Source: CAJQQK01 sp963696075
GTDB lineage: Bacteria; Pseudomonadota; Alphaproteobacteria; Rhizobiales; Hyphomicrobiaceae
Direction: 5' to 3'
NCBI GenBank assembly: GCA_963696075.1
Contig: CAVOJD010000008.1
Span: forward strand, 1 to 64,000
Length of the DNA stretch: 64,000 bases
Shown: piece by piece, positions 26,709 through 36,263 of the stretch
Layout: every line of letters begins with the position of its first letter
How positions within the stretch are numbered: the stretch's first letter is position 1
Made by a program: the position numbers and the translations under genes
Notes under the pieces: generated by a model
The model's database searches: none
Seen by the model: the letters and a program-made list of their open reading frames with translations, nothing else
Told to the model about the DNA's origin: nothing

Positions 26709-26774
26709 CTTTGCTGGACTTGGACGAACGACGCCCGAACCAAAGGGTACTGGTACTACTGCGATGGCGATTGA
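26709..26774 (+). pseudogene. 3' fragment of a second CWTW-tail protein
   Basis: LCWTWTNDARTKGYWYYCDGD closely matches the C-terminus of the protein at 25957-26361 (LCWTWNNPARTSGYWSDC). The sequence in front is IS3 orfB, in the same frame. So an IS3 deletion derivative replaced the front of a paralogous gene, and the shared TTTGCTGGAC may mark the junction. Confidence 0.65.
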
Positions 26775-26965
26775 TGTCTCTCGTACCTGTGAGCGGGAAC
26801 AGGCCACGCAACGGATAGCTCTGACACGATGAGTTGCGTTTCTGCCGATACTTCCGCGAATCGTCCTCATGAGAATTGCTGCGCCAGTAACCCTGCTCTA
26901 GGCTATTGGACGATTCGGAATCCCAGAGCAATCAGGGGGTGGGGCTCTTGACTGACAAGGTTGTT

Positions 26966-27808
26966 ATGCAACCGCTTTACCGCTTGGCAGTTGTGGGCCC
27001 CGCGGCTGCCCTGTGGATGACCATTTGCGGATCGGCCCTTGCAACAGATGCTGGCGTGGCCAATCCTTCGCTTTCAAGCAGATGGGTTTTCACGGCGGGC
27101 GCAGTTTTGCATTCCGCGAACACCGAGGTGTCGAGCCGACTTAAAGGCTCAATGACTGGCGGGCGCGTAGATCTTTCAACGCTTGGTGTGGATGAAGATT
27201 ACACCTCTCCATTCTTCAAAGCTCGTTATCGACCAAACACACGCTGGCGGTTCGACGTTGGTTATCAAAGGCTCCATCTAGATGGGCAGCGTGGCGCCAC
27301 CTACGACATAGAGTTCGGCGCCATCACAATCCCAGCAGGCTGGGATGTCAGTTCCAATCTGTCAGTCGACATTTATTCAGGCTCGGCTGGGTACGCATTC
27401 TACAGGACCCCAGACACCGAACTCGGTGCGATGATCGGTCTGCATGTCTTGGATGCGGGCGTATCTCTGCGCGGAACTCTGTTCGCAGGAAACGCCACCC
27501 TCGTACGCTCGGAAGGTATTGATATCGTCGTCCCCGCTCCGACCGTCGGTTTGTTCGGAAGTTATGCGATCACAGACCGTCTTGCGATCGAAGGTTCTGC
27601 CGAAATCATCGGAGGCAATATCGCAGACTACTCCGGCCATTTCTTTGTTGCATCTGCCGCGCTGACGTATTGGATTCTTCCCAACGCAGCTTTGAGCGTT
27701 GGCTACAAGCATTTTGATGCCAAGCTCAAATATGACGATGACCGTCGAAAAGACGTCTACGACGTCGGTTTTGGCGGGCCGTTTGCCACCGTTTCGATCG
27801 GCTTTTAG
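26966..27808 (+). CDS. outer-membrane beta-barrel protein
   Basis: The ATG at 26966 (AAGG upstream) begins a 280-residue protein with a signal peptide ending near GSALA. The mature part alternates short amphipathic strands and turns (RWRFDVGYQRLHLDG, ALSVGYKHFDAKLKYD) and ends in Phe (FATVSIGF), the usual C-terminal signature for outer-membrane insertion. The size suggests an 8- or 10-stranded OmpW/OmpA-like barrel. No enzymatic or binding motif is visible. It is isolated between an IS3 and an IS256 remnant. Confidence 0.75.
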   Translation: MQPLYRLAVVGPAAALWMTICGSALATDAGVANPSLSSRWVFTAGAVLHSANTEVSSRLKGSMTGGRVDLSTLGVDEDYTSPFFKARYRPNTRWRFDVGYQRLHLDGQRGATYDIEFGAITIPAGWDVSSNLSVDIYSGSAGYAFYRTPDTELGAMIGLHVLDAGVSLRGTLFAGNATLVRSEGIDIVVPAPTVGLFGSYAITDRLAIEGSAEIIGGNIADYSGHFFVASAALTYWILPNAALSVGYKHFDAKLKYDDDRRKDVYDVGFGGPFATVSIGF

Positions 27809-28027
27809 CTACTCGAAAGCTAAGCTTGTCACGCCTGACCGACGGGTGGCGCCATCTTGTCTACTTGCTCGAAATCCGAATCAAGCGAAAGCCTATGGCG
27901 ATTACACCGCGACTGAGGTGGTCCCAGTTGATCGGACAGATTTTCCGCTCGGATAAGTGGATCGTCCGCCGGTGTTAGGCCGCCAGGCGGATCGGCGGCA
28001 GGCTGTGGCTCCCGGAGTAGGCTTGGA

Positions 28028-28494
28028 ACCTTGGCCGCCGCGGCCTTCAGGCCTTTGTGCTCGTCGGCAATGATCAGTCTGACGCCACGTAATCCGCGGT
28101 CGGCGAGTGCGCGCAGGAACGCGCCCCGGAATGCTTCCGCTTCCGACGGCTGGACTGCGATGCCGAGAACCTCGCGGCGGCCGTCCGTGTTGACCGCAAC
28201 GGCCACTATGGCGGCCACCGAGACGATACGGCCGGCCCGCCGGACTTTGAGGTAGGTGGCATCGAGCCAGAGGTAGGGCCATTCGCCTTTCAGTGGCCGA
28301 TTGAGGAATGCATCGACGCGTTCCTCGATCTCGGCGCAGAGCCGGGCGACCTGGGACTTGGAGATGCCGGTCATCCCCATCGCCTTGACGAGGTCATCAA
28401 CCGAGCGGGTCGAAACGCCCTGGATGCAGGCTTCCTGGATGACCGCGCTCAGACTGCGAGTTACACAACGTGCGGGGACATGAACCCTGTCCAT
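28028..28494 (-). pseudogene. IS256-family transposase, truncated at both ends
   Basis: The frame carries the central part of an IS256 (mutator-type) transposase: LSAVIQEACIQGVSTRSVDD, ISKSQVARLCAEIEERV, the first catalytic Asp in YLWLDATYLKV, and the second in LIIADEHKGLKAA. At 28028 similarity stops and the frame runs on into unrelated sequence to 27829. The glutamate-bearing C-terminal half and the N-terminus are missing, so it is inactive. The 27829-28027 stretch shows no recognisable gene. Confidence 0.85.
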
Positions 28495-28844
28495 TGTTGC
28501 AGCCCGTTTGAGAGCGTCCTCCTGGAGCGCCGCTTTTCGGTCATGGATCCGGCGCGAGAATGGTCATCATCCGATCGCGCTACGGGCTCCGGCCACTACG
28601 CGGTTTCAAGAGGGCGCCGCTACTTTGAACAGGGCAGTGGCACAATTGCTCGCGCAACCGGATCGATGCCGCGAAATTGCACTCGCAACGAGCGGATTGC
28701 GCGTACGCGAGAGCACAGCGCTTTGGCCAGCTTGTTGATCGGGCACGTCAGCTATTGGGGCTTTGGCTCGGACAAGTGTCTTTGAGCTTGCCCCCTTGCC
28801 ACACCACGCACCTCAGACCCGGCAACGCCAAACGCAGCCCCGCC
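28495..28844. other. intergenic remnant zone
   Basis: No intact gene is seen in 350 bases. Short plus-strand frames around 28620-28785 look faintly like the tail of a glycosyltransferase but are broken and too short to name. This is the boundary between the IS-rich left part and the ordered right part. Confidence 0.3.
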
Positions 28845-30662
28845 TCATGGGCGCGCCTTGCGCTTTTCCTTGCGCTTGCGGGGCTCGTCTCCGGTTGTCG
28901 ACGCACGCACGCGCTTGGCATGCTTCGCGCGGCCCTTGCCGGGCTGCCCATCCTCCCCCTTGCGCGCGCCCGTTGCACCCCGCGGTCGCTTACCACCGGG
29001 ACCACCGGACCCACTGGGCCGCCGGAAGCGGGCACCCTCACGCCCCCCGTCTCGTTCCAGGTCCGGCGCGGCATCGAGCCGCTTGACCCTGATGGTCTTC
29101 TCGAGCATCCGGTTGGGCCCGAGCCCCGCCTCGAAGCGTTCCGCACTCTCCGCGTCGATATCGACAAACGTGTGGTCTTCCTGAACCCTGATGGCGCCAA
29201 TCTCAGGCTTGCTGAGGCCACCCGCCCGGCACAGCATGGCAAGCAGCCAACCGGGCTCCGCTTTCTGCTTGCGCCCCACCGAAAGCGCATACCAGACACT
29301 GTTCGCGAAGGCCTGACGCGGCTGACGCTTGCGCGCCTCGGGTGGCGAAAACGCGACGTCCTCCAATTCCTCTGGCGCAGACAGTCCCTGACGCGCCACA
29401 CGAACGAAGGCCCGCGCAATTGTCTCGGTGCCATGCGTCGCAATCAGCTGCTGCACCAGCGGCTCGACAGCCTCATCAACGGGTTGGCTAAGCGCTTCGT
29501 GCGCCAACAGCCGCGCATCATCCCGGCTGCTGACCTCGTCGGCAGACGGCGGCCGGTCCCACGTCGCGTTGATCTTGGCACCCGCAAGCAGCCGCTCGGT
29601 CATGCGCCGCTTGTTATGCGGCACGACAAGGACACTCACCCCCTTGCGGCCTGCCCGCCCCGTCCTGCCGCTGCGATGCAGCAGCGCCTCGACATTCGTT
29701 GGCAGGTCCGCGTGAATGACCAGTTCGAGATTAGGCAGGTCGATCCCGCGCGCGGCCACATCGGTTGCAACACACACCCGCGCCCGCCCGTCGCGCATTG
29801 CCTGCAACGCATGGGACCGCTCGGCCTGGGTCAGCTCACCGGACAGCGCGACGACCGAGAACCCGCGGTTCTTGAAACGCGCGGTGATGTGGTTGACGGT
29901 CGCCCGCGTGGCGCAAAAAATCAGCGCATTGGGCGATTCATAAAAGCGCAGCAGGTTGACGATCGCATTCTCGCGTTCCTGCGCAGCCACCGTCAGCGCG
30001 CGATACTCGATGTCGCTGTGCTGCTTCTTCTCCTCCGTCGTCGAGATGCGCACAGCCTCGCGCTGATACTTCTGGGCAAGCGTGGCAATCGCGCGCGGCA
30101 CCGTGGCGGAAAACAGCAACGTGCGCCGGTCCCCGGGCGTCGCCGTCAGAATGAACTCGAGATCTTCCCGGAATCCGAGGTCCAACATTTCGTCGGCCTC
30201 ATCGAGCACGACCGCACGCATCGCCGTTGCTTCCAGTGATCCCCGCTGCAGGTGGTCGCGCAACCGGCCAGGCGTGCCGATCACGATATGGGCGCCTTGA
30301 TTGAGCAGACGCCGCTCGGTGCGCATGTCCATGCCCCCGACGCACGAACCGATCACCGCGCCGGTGTCGGCGTAGAGCCACTCGAACTCACGCTTGATCT
30401 GCAGCGCCAATTCCCGCGTCGGCGCAACGATCAGCGCAAGCGGCGCGCCAGCCGCCGCAAAGCGCGCCTCACCCCCAAGCAGCGTCTCGGCAATGGCCAG
30501 ACCGAACGCGACCGTCTTGCCCGATCCCGTCTGAGCCGAGACCAGGGCGTCACCGCCCGCTTCTGCGGCCAAAACTGACCGTTGCACCGGTGTCAGCTCT
30601 GTATAGCCGCGCGCGATCATGGCGTCGCGTAACGCCGGGACGACGCCATCGAAATCAGTCAT
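28845..30662 (-). CDS. DEAD-box ATP-dependent RNA helicase
   Basis: The 605-residue protein shows the helicase motifs in order: Q motif (YTELTPVQRSVL), AQTGSGKT (43-50), PTREL (81-85), TPGR, DEAD (154-157), SAT (185-187), ARGID and HRSGRTGRAG. A DbpA-type RNA-binding domain lies at about residues 455-540 (GGLSKPEIGAIRVQEDHTFVDI). A long basic Arg/Lys/Gly-rich tail follows. This layout is that of DeaD/CsdA-like helicases acting in ribosome assembly and RNA turnover. The protein is cytoplasmic. It is followed on the same strand, after transcription from tex, by the IS-rich zone. Confidence 0.93.
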   Translation of the reverse strand: MTDFDGVVPALRDAMIARGYTELTPVQRSVLAAEAGGDALVSAQTGSGKTVAFGLAIAETLLGGEARFAAAGAPLALIVAPTRELALQIKREFEWLYADTGAVIGSCVGGMDMRTERRLLNQGAHIVIGTPGRLRDHLQRGSLEATAMRAVVLDEADEMLDLGFREDLEFILTATPGDRRTLLFSATVPRAIATLAQKYQREAVRISTTEEKKQHSDIEYRALTVAAQERENAIVNLLRFYESPNALIFCATRATVNHITARFKNRGFSVVALSGELTQAERSHALQAMRDGRARVCVATDVAARGIDLPNLELVIHADLPTNVEALLHRSGRTGRAGRKGVSVLVVPHNKRRMTERLLAGAKINATWDRPPSADEVSSRDDARLLAHEALSQPVDEAVEPLVQQLIATHGTETIARAFVRVARQGLSAPEELEDVAFSPPEARKRQPRQAFANSVWYALSVGRKQKAEPGWLLAMLCRAGGLSKPEIGAIRVQEDHTFVDIDAESAERFEAGLGPNRMLEKTIRVKRLDAAPDLERDGGREGARFRRPSGSGGPGGKRPRGATGARKGEDGQPGKGRAKHAKRVRASTTGDEPRKRKEKRKARP

Positions 30663-30852
30663 TCAGAACAGCCTTTCAGGCTCCCGCCGCCTCCTCAGAG
30701 CCCAAGGCCCAAGTGAGTTCCGGCGCATCGGTCAGGATAATGTGGCGCAACGCCGATCCGCGACCGGCTGGCAAGCTCATGTTCTTATCGCCGCGCCCGG
30801 TCGATGTATATGGGTGTTGCAACAACAGCCCGCCCCAGGACGCAAACCTGCG

Positions 30853-33183
30853 TTAATTCTGGCCCTTTCCGCCCTCCCGCGCCCGCTTCAGAGCGGCGGC
30901 CAGGGCCGATTCGCCGCCAGCTTCATCACGTTTGGCCGGTGTCACTGCGCGCGGCGGCTGGCCTGCGCCGGGCCTCGCCGGCCGGTCGCCGCCACTTGGG
31001 CCCGACCGCTCATCACCCGGCCCCGACTTCATCGACAGCGCGATCCGTCGGCGCTCGACGTCGACATCCTTGACGCGCACCTTGACCACGTCACCCGCCT
31101 TCACGACCTCGCGCGGATCCTTGACGAACCGATCGGCGAGCTCGGAAATGTGCACAAGGCCATCCTGGTGCACACCCACATCCACAAACGCGCCGAATGC
31201 GGTCACGTTGGTCACGACCCCCTCGAGCCGCATGCCCGGCTTGAGGTCGGTAATCTTTTCGACGCCCTCGGCGAACGTCGCCGTACTGAACTCGGGCCGC
31301 GGATCACGTCCGGGTTTTTCGAGTTCCGAGAGAATGTCACGAATTGTCGGCACCCCGAACCGCGCATCCGCGAACGCATCCGGCTGGAGTTGCCTCAAGA
31401 ACGCGCCATCGCCGATCATCGACTGCACCGGCCGGCCCGTGGCCTTGGCGATGCGTTGCACGACTTCATAGGCTTCCGGATGAACCGCCGACGCATCGAG
31501 CACGTTCCCGCCATTCATCACACGCAGGAAGCCTGCGGCCTGTTCGAACGCCTTCGGCCCGAGCCGAGGCACCTTCTTGATTTCGGAGCGCTTCGTGAAA
31601 GCGCCGTACTCGTCGCGCCAAAGAACGATATTCTGGGCAACGGTGGCGTTCAGGCCGGCAACACTCGCGAGCAGCGGTTGCGACGCCGTGTTGACGTCGA
31701 CACCGACCGCGTTGACGCAGTCCTCGACAACGGCCTCGAGCGACTGCGCCAGATCCCCCTGGTCGACATCATGCTGGTACTGGCCGACGCCAATCGCCTT
31801 GGGGTCGATTTTGACGAGTTCGGCAAGTGGGTCTTGCAGGCGCCGCGCAATCGAAACCGCGCCGCGCAACGACACATCGAGGTCGGGGAATTCGGAGGCT
31901 GCCAATTCGGACGCCGAATAAACAGACGCCCCGGCTTCCGAGACCATGACCTTGCTGATCTTGCGCGGCGCCAGTTGCTTGATCAGATCGCCAGCGAGTT
32001 TGTCCGTCTCACGGCTTGCCGTGCCATTGCCGATCGCGATCAGCTCGACGTCATGCTTGGCACACAGCCGGGCCAGCTCGGAAAGAGCGCCCTGCCAGTC
32101 CCGGCGCGGCTCGTGGGGATAGACGGTGTGGGTATCAAGCACCTTGCCCGTCTTGTCGACGACCGCAACCTTCACCCCCGTCCGGATACCCGGATCGAGA
32201 CCCATCGTGGTGCGCGGGCCGGCCGGCGCCGCCAGCAGCAGATCCTTCAGGTTCGTCTTGAAGACGCCGATGGCAGCCGCGTCGGCACTTTCCTTGAGCC
32301 GCCCCATCAGGCTCGTCGTCAGCGCGGGGTGCAGCCGGGTCTTCCAGGCAGCCTTCGCCGTGTCGACCAACCAACCATCCGCCGCCCGCCCCCGATCGGA
32401 GATCGCAAAACGATGCATGATCTTGAGGACGCCGGGATGGATCGCGCCAACCTCTTCCTCGACATCGATCTTGAGGTTGAGAAATCCCTCATTCCGCCCG
32501 CGTAAGAGCGCCAGCACCCGGTGTGACGGCATCTCGCGAACCGCCTGGCTGAAGTCGAAATAATCCGCGAACTTCGCAGCCTCCGCCTCCTTGCCCTTGG
32601 CGAGCTTCGATCTCAGCCGGCCGTCGCGCCATAGCCAGTCGCGCAGGCCCGCGACGAGTTGGGTGTCTTCCCCCATCCGCTCGATGAGGATCGCCCGCGC
32701 CCCTTCAAGAGCCGTCTCCGCATCTCCAACCCCCTTCTCCGCGTTGCAATACCGTCCGGCCTCACCCAGTGGATCAAGAGCGGGATTGGCAAGCAGGCCG
32801 GACGCAAGTGGCTCCAGTCCGGCCTCACGCGCGATTTGCGCTTTGGTCCGCCGCTTCTGCTTGAACGGCGCATAAAGATCCTCAAGATCGCCCTTGTTGG
32901 TCTGAGCCGCGATCGCCTTTTCAAGTTCCGGCGTCAGCCGGCCCTGCTCGCCGATCGCGCTCAGGATGGTTGCCTTACGCTCACTCAACTGGCGCAGGTA
33001 GCCAAGCCGTTCCACCAGTTTGCGCAACTGTGTGTCATCGAGCTCGCCTGTCTTCTCTTTCCTGTAGCGCGCGATGAAGGGCACCGTCGCGCCTTCGCCC
33101 AGCAGCGTCACCACCGCTTCGACCTGCTCGGCCCGCACACCAAGCTCGACAGCGATCTGCTTTTCAATCGAATTCATCTGCAT
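30853..33183 (-). CDS. tex: Tex family RNA-binding transcription accessory protein
   Basis: The 776-residue product has the full Tex layout. An N-terminal helical domain includes the hallmark GEGATVPFIARYRKEKTG. A YqgF/RNase H-like domain follows (TMGLDPGIRTGVKVAVV), then helix-hairpin-helix segments (VDVNTASQPLLASVAGL and DEYGAFTKRSEIKKVPRLG) and an S1 RNA-binding domain near 650-720 (GMRLEGVVTNVTAFGAFVDVGVH). A low-complexity tail ends the protein. Tex is a conserved cytoplasmic protein that binds nucleic acid and affects gene expression and stress tolerance. Two ATGs two codons apart are possible starts; ribosome-site evidence is weak for both. Confidence 0.95.
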   Translation of the reverse strand: MQMNSIEKQIAVELGVRAEQVEAVVTLLGEGATVPFIARYRKEKTGELDDTQLRKLVERLGYLRQLSERKATILSAIGEQGRLTPELEKAIAAQTNKGDLEDLYAPFKQKRRTKAQIAREAGLEPLASGLLANPALDPLGEAGRYCNAEKGVGDAETALEGARAILIERMGEDTQLVAGLRDWLWRDGRLRSKLAKGKEAEAAKFADYFDFSQAVREMPSHRVLALLRGRNEGFLNLKIDVEEEVGAIHPGVLKIMHRFAISDRGRAADGWLVDTAKAAWKTRLHPALTTSLMGRLKESADAAAIGVFKTNLKDLLLAAPAGPRTTMGLDPGIRTGVKVAVVDKTGKVLDTHTVYPHEPRRDWQGALSELARLCAKHDVELIAIGNGTASRETDKLAGDLIKQLAPRKISKVMVSEAGASVYSASELAASEFPDLDVSLRGAVSIARRLQDPLAELVKIDPKAIGVGQYQHDVDQGDLAQSLEAVVEDCVNAVGVDVNTASQPLLASVAGLNATVAQNIVLWRDEYGAFTKRSEIKKVPRLGPKAFEQAAGFLRVMNGGNVLDASAVHPEAYEVVQRIAKATGRPVQSMIGDGAFLRQLQPDAFADARFGVPTIRDILSELEKPGRDPRPEFSTATFAEGVEKITDLKPGMRLEGVVTNVTAFGAFVDVGVHQDGLVHISELADRFVKDPREVVKAGDVVKVRVKDVDVERRRIALSMKSGPGDERSGPSGGDRPARPGAGQPPRAVTPAKRDEAGGESALAAALKRAREGGKGQN

Positions 33184-33347
33184 CGTCCAACGTTGCGCGC
33201 GACCCGGCGCGGGATGTCATCTTCAAGGAGGTGAGGCAAGACCGGGCGCACGCGACGACCACCGCGGGCCCGCCGCTTCCCCACCTTGCAAAGCCCCCAA
33301 CTCCTAGCCGAAAAAATGGCGCAGTTTTAGGGGGCCAAGAAATGAAA

Positions 33348-33386
33348 GGCTTGATTGCGGCAATATAGACATTGGACAATCAAGCC
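33348..33386. promoter_or_regulatory. 10-bp inverted repeat, possible operator
   Basis: GGCTTGATTG (33348-33357) and CAATCAAGCC (33377-33386) are exact inverse copies 19 bases apart. They lie between the divergent tex and creatininase-family genes, about 150 bases before the latter. No T run follows, so a regulator-binding site is more likely than a terminator. The rest of the 352-base spacer holds nothing identifiable. Confidence 0.35.
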
Positions 33387-33535
33387 GGACGGCCGACGGT
33401 GGGTCGAATTTCACAGCCGAATTGCAGGGCCGGACGACACCGTGGAAAAAGTCCGCGCCGTGGAACAGAGCGTCCTCCGCCCGTGTTGGGCCGGCACGCA
33501 ACTTTGATGTCGACGAATTGTGGGAGCGAGACGCA

Positions 33536-34312
33536 ATGACAGAAGTCCTCTGGAGCAACCTGACCGCATCCGAACTGAATGCGCTTGCAAAAGCCGATGC
33601 GATTGTTCTCCTGCCGGTTGCCTCGACCGAGCAGCACGGCCCGCACATGGCCACCGGGGTCGACACCGTGCTGTGCGGGGAAGTCTGCCGGCGCACCGCG
33701 GCATTGGTGAGCGCGGCGCGCCCGATTGTTGTCGCCCCGGTCGTCTGGATGGGCCTCGCCGAGCACCACGTCGCCCTGGGCGGCACCTTCACGCTGTCAT
33801 TGTCGACCTGGCATCTTGTGCTGCGCGAGCTGTGCACGTCGATCAAGCGGGCCGGCTTCACCAGGATCTGCATCGTCAACGGTCACGGCGGCAACATGGC
33901 CGCCCTCGCGGCGTTGACGACAGACCTGACCCGCGAACTCGACCTTCCGATCGCAACCACCAGCTACTGGAACCTCGCCCACGAAACCGGCGCATTTGCC
34001 GAGATACTCGAGCGCCAGCAAAGCGTGCAGCATGCCTGCGAGGCCGAGACGTCGATGATGCTCGCGGTTGCACCCGACAACGTGCGCAAGGATCAGCTTG
34101 CACACGCGGTTGGACCGGCAGAGACGATCGGCGGGCCGATGGGCGCAGCTCTCGCGAAGCCGGTTGCACGTTGGCGTTCGTTCAAGGACATCACACCGAA
34201 CGGAGTCCTCGGCGATGCAAGCTGCGCAACCGCCACGAAGGGCGAGCAGCTATTGGACAGCGCCGCGACGCTACTTGCAAACCACCTCATTGCCGGCCAC
34301 CCCTGGGACTGA
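33536..34312 (+). CDS. creatininase-family amidohydrolase
   Basis: The ATG at 33536 follows GGGAGCGAG; the longer upstream frame lacks protein character. The 258-residue product has the family's metal and catalytic motifs: the Glu-His pair in STEQHGPHMATGVDT, NGHGGN, and the later Glu in CEAETSMM. Members hydrolyse creatinine, mycofactocin precursors, guanidine derivatives or formamidopyrimidines, so the fold does not fix the substrate. The neighbours (RidA, amidohydrolase, aldehyde dehydrogenase) suggest catabolism of a cyclic or simple amide. No signal peptide, so it is cytoplasmic. Confidence 0.85.
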   Translation: MTEVLWSNLTASELNALAKADAIVLLPVASTEQHGPHMATGVDTVLCGEVCRRTAALVSAARPIVVAPVVWMGLAEHHVALGGTFTLSLSTWHLVLRELCTSIKRAGFTRICIVNGHGGNMAALAALTTDLTRELDLPIATTSYWNLAHETGAFAEILERQQSVQHACEAETSMMLAVAPDNVRKDQLAHAVGPAETIGGPMGAALAKPVARWRSFKDITPNGVLGDASCATATKGEQLLDSAATLLANHLIAGHPWD

Positions 34313-34341
34313 CGAAGCCACCGAGGGCACAAGCCGGTCAA

Positions 34342-34797
34342 TCACACGATCCTCATCACCGCTTCGATCTCGACTGTCATGCCGTTCGGTAGCGATCCCA
34401 TCCCGATCGCCGAACGGGCATGCCGTCCCCGGTCTCCCAGGATCTCGACCATCAGGTCCGAACACCCGTTGATGACTTTCGGATGGTCTGCGAAGTCCGG
34501 CGCGCCGTTGACCATCCCGAACACCTTGAGCACTTCGACCTTGGCAAGATCGCCGGCCGCAAGCTTGGCCGCCGCAAGCAATCCAAGGCCCGTAATGCGG
34601 GCATGCTGGTAGGCATCCTCCCACGACACCTCAGTCCCGACCTTGCCCAGATAGAACCCGCCATCTGGATGGCGCGGCCCCTGTCCGGACAGATAGATCG
34701 TGCTCCCGTCAATCTTGAACGGCACATAGTTGGCGACGGGAACCGGAACCTCGGGCAGTTTCAGCCCGAGCGCGTTGAGCTTTTCTTCTGGTGACAT
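34342..34797 (-). CDS. RidA-family enamine/imine deaminase
   Basis: The 151-residue protein belongs to the RidA/YjgF/UK114 family, subgroup with the N-terminal SPEEKLNALGLKLP start. Conserved features are YLSGQGPRHPDGG, the carboxylate-binding Arg 128 in RHARSAIGMGSLPNG and the final VEIEAVMRI. These trimers hydrolyse reactive enamines or imines from PLP enzymes or oxidases. The stop of this gene faces the creatininase-family gene, and its start lies 12 bases after the amidohydrolase stop, so it is likely co-transcribed with that gene. It may protect against enamine intermediates of the pathway. Confidence 0.88.
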   Translation of the reverse strand: MSPEEKLNALGLKLPEVPVPVANYVPFKIDGSTIYLSGQGPRHPDGGFYLGKVGTEVSWEDAYQHARITGLGLLAAAKLAAGDLAKVEVLKVFGMVNGAPDFADHPKVINGCSDLMVEILGDRGRHARSAIGMGSLPNGMTVEIEAVMRIV

Positions 34798-34809
34798 GAC
34801 GGTCCAACC

Positions 34810-35979
34810 TCAGCTTGCTGTCGACGACGGGAATTTTTCTGGCGCGGCAGCGTGCCACCACTTGCCGGCAAGAACGACCCCTTCGGAGCTGATGCGCTTG
34901 TCGCCGGTCATATGCTCGCCGGTGCTGTCTTCATAATCGAACGTCCCATCCGCAATCGACAGGATCGTTGCATCACCGGCAGATCCAGGCTTGAGCGAGC
35001 CGAGTTCTGGGCGCTTCAAGGCCATCGCCGCATCCACCGTCGATGCCCTGATCACGTGCGTGAGCGGCATGCCGAGGCAGAGAAACTTCGACATGGTCGT
35101 AACCTGATCATAGACCGGCCCGTCGATGCACAGCGTGTGCACGTCGGACGAAATCGTGTCGGGCTCGAACCCGTTCGCCAGCATGGCGCGCCCGGTCTTG
35201 AATGAAAATGACCCCTTGCCGTGGCCGATATCGAAAAGCACGCCACGCTTGCGCGCATCCATCACGACCGGCTTGACCGAGCCTTGCGCCGTGCAGGGCG
35301 TGTTTGGAAACGGCCGAAATGCGTGCGTCAGGATATCTCCGGGACGCAGCGCCGCAACAACATCCTCATAGGCCGGCGGCGGATGGTCGATGTGGCACAT
35401 CAATGGCATGCCGACTTGGTCAGCCACTTCCAGCGCCATCTTCAGCGCATTCCACCCCTGCGTGCCGGACGCATGCCGCCCCACCCGAACCTTGATGCCG
35501 ACCAGCACGTCGCGGTGTTCTTCGGCAACCCGCGCACAATCGGCCGGCGCCATCATCCGGATCTCTTCGCTTTCCCCGACCATGATCGTATTCGAAAACG
35601 CATAGATCCCAGCGAACGAGACATGAAGATACGCCAGAATCCGCACTTCACTGCGCTCGATGACATGCTTTCGAAAGCCCATGAAATTGCCGGGGCCTGC
35701 GCTGCCCGTATCGACCGCCGTTGTCACGCCGCTCACCCGGCCGAATTCATCGGCATCAATACCAAGCGACGTACCACCCCAATAGACGTGGGTGTGCAAA
35801 TCGATCAGCCCCGGCGTGACAATGTAACCCGACACATCGCGAACGTCGCTGCCGCTGGTATCCAGGTCGGCCCCGACGGTTGCGACTTTGTCATCCTTGA
35901 AGGCGACATCGACGACACGGTCGAGGTTCTGGGAGGGGTCGATGACACGACCGCCCTTCAACACGAGATCAAAGCCCAA
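34810..35979 (-). CDS. dihydroorotase-like amidohydrolase/deacetylase
   Basis: Translation most likely starts at TTG 35979, seven bases after AAGGAG. The 389-residue product is a cytoplasmic amidohydrolase of the group annotated amidohydrolase/deacetylase family metallohydrolase. Visible metal residues are DLHTHVYWG near 60-64, K163 in VGIKVRVGRH (candidate carboxylated Lys), the His in MCHIDHPPP, THAFRPF, and the Asp in SSDVHT. Known relatives act on cyclic amides or acetylated amino compounds. It is first in the minus-strand pair with RidA. The 284-base spacer to the divergent aldehyde dehydrogenase gene should hold both promoters. Confidence 0.83.
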   Translation of the reverse strand: MGFDLVLKGGRVIDPSQNLDRVVDVAFKDDKVATVGADLDTSGSDVRDVSGYIVTPGLIDLHTHVYWGGTSLGIDADEFGRVSGVTTAVDTGSAGPGNFMGFRKHVIERSEVRILAYLHVSFAGIYAFSNTIMVGESEEIRMMAPADCARVAEEHRDVLVGIKVRVGRHASGTQGWNALKMALEVADQVGMPLMCHIDHPPPAYEDVVAALRPGDILTHAFRPFPNTPCTAQGSVKPVVMDARKRGVLFDIGHGKGSFSFKTGRAMLANGFEPDTISSDVHTLCIDGPVYDQVTTMSKFLCLGMPLTHVIRASTVDAAMALKRPELGSLKPGSAGDATILSIADGTFDYEDSTGEHMTGDKRISSEGVVLAGKWWHAAAPEKFPSSTAS

Positions 35980-36263
35980 AGCCTCACTCCTTATATGCTG
36001 ACGAGGAACGACACAGAGCCGAACTATATCGCTCCCCTGCGTTCGAACAATCGTATTTGTTGCAGGCCGGACCTTTGCCGGTCGTGTACCAAGGAAAATA
36101 CTGGCAGTGCATCAGGCAGCGAATGACCGGCGGCCTCGCTCGCGAAGCTGACCATTGCACAATTGCCATGCTAGAATCCCGAACGGCTCGGAGCCGGCCA
36201 ACGGCAATGGGCCGGACTCCGCGCAAACGCAGATTTCAGTCACATCGTTGGGGCCACCGTGAA

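Noticed and set aside
27829..28027. Extension of the IS256 frame past the loss of similarity
   Set aside because: The residues no longer fit the transposase and look like chance coding of unrelated DNA; its origin could not be identified.
28600..28790. Possible tail of a glycosyltransferase
   Set aside because: Only about 50 residues spread over two frames, with no diagnostic motif.
28677..30239. 520-codon plus-strand frame opposite the DEAD-box helicase
   Set aside because: Antisense shadow; the helicase motifs on the minus strand are complete.
30619..32505. 628-codon plus-strand reading frame opposite tex
   Set aside because: Antisense shadow of a strongly coding GC-rich gene; its protein is His/Arg-rich without any domain, while tex on the minus strand has all family motifs.
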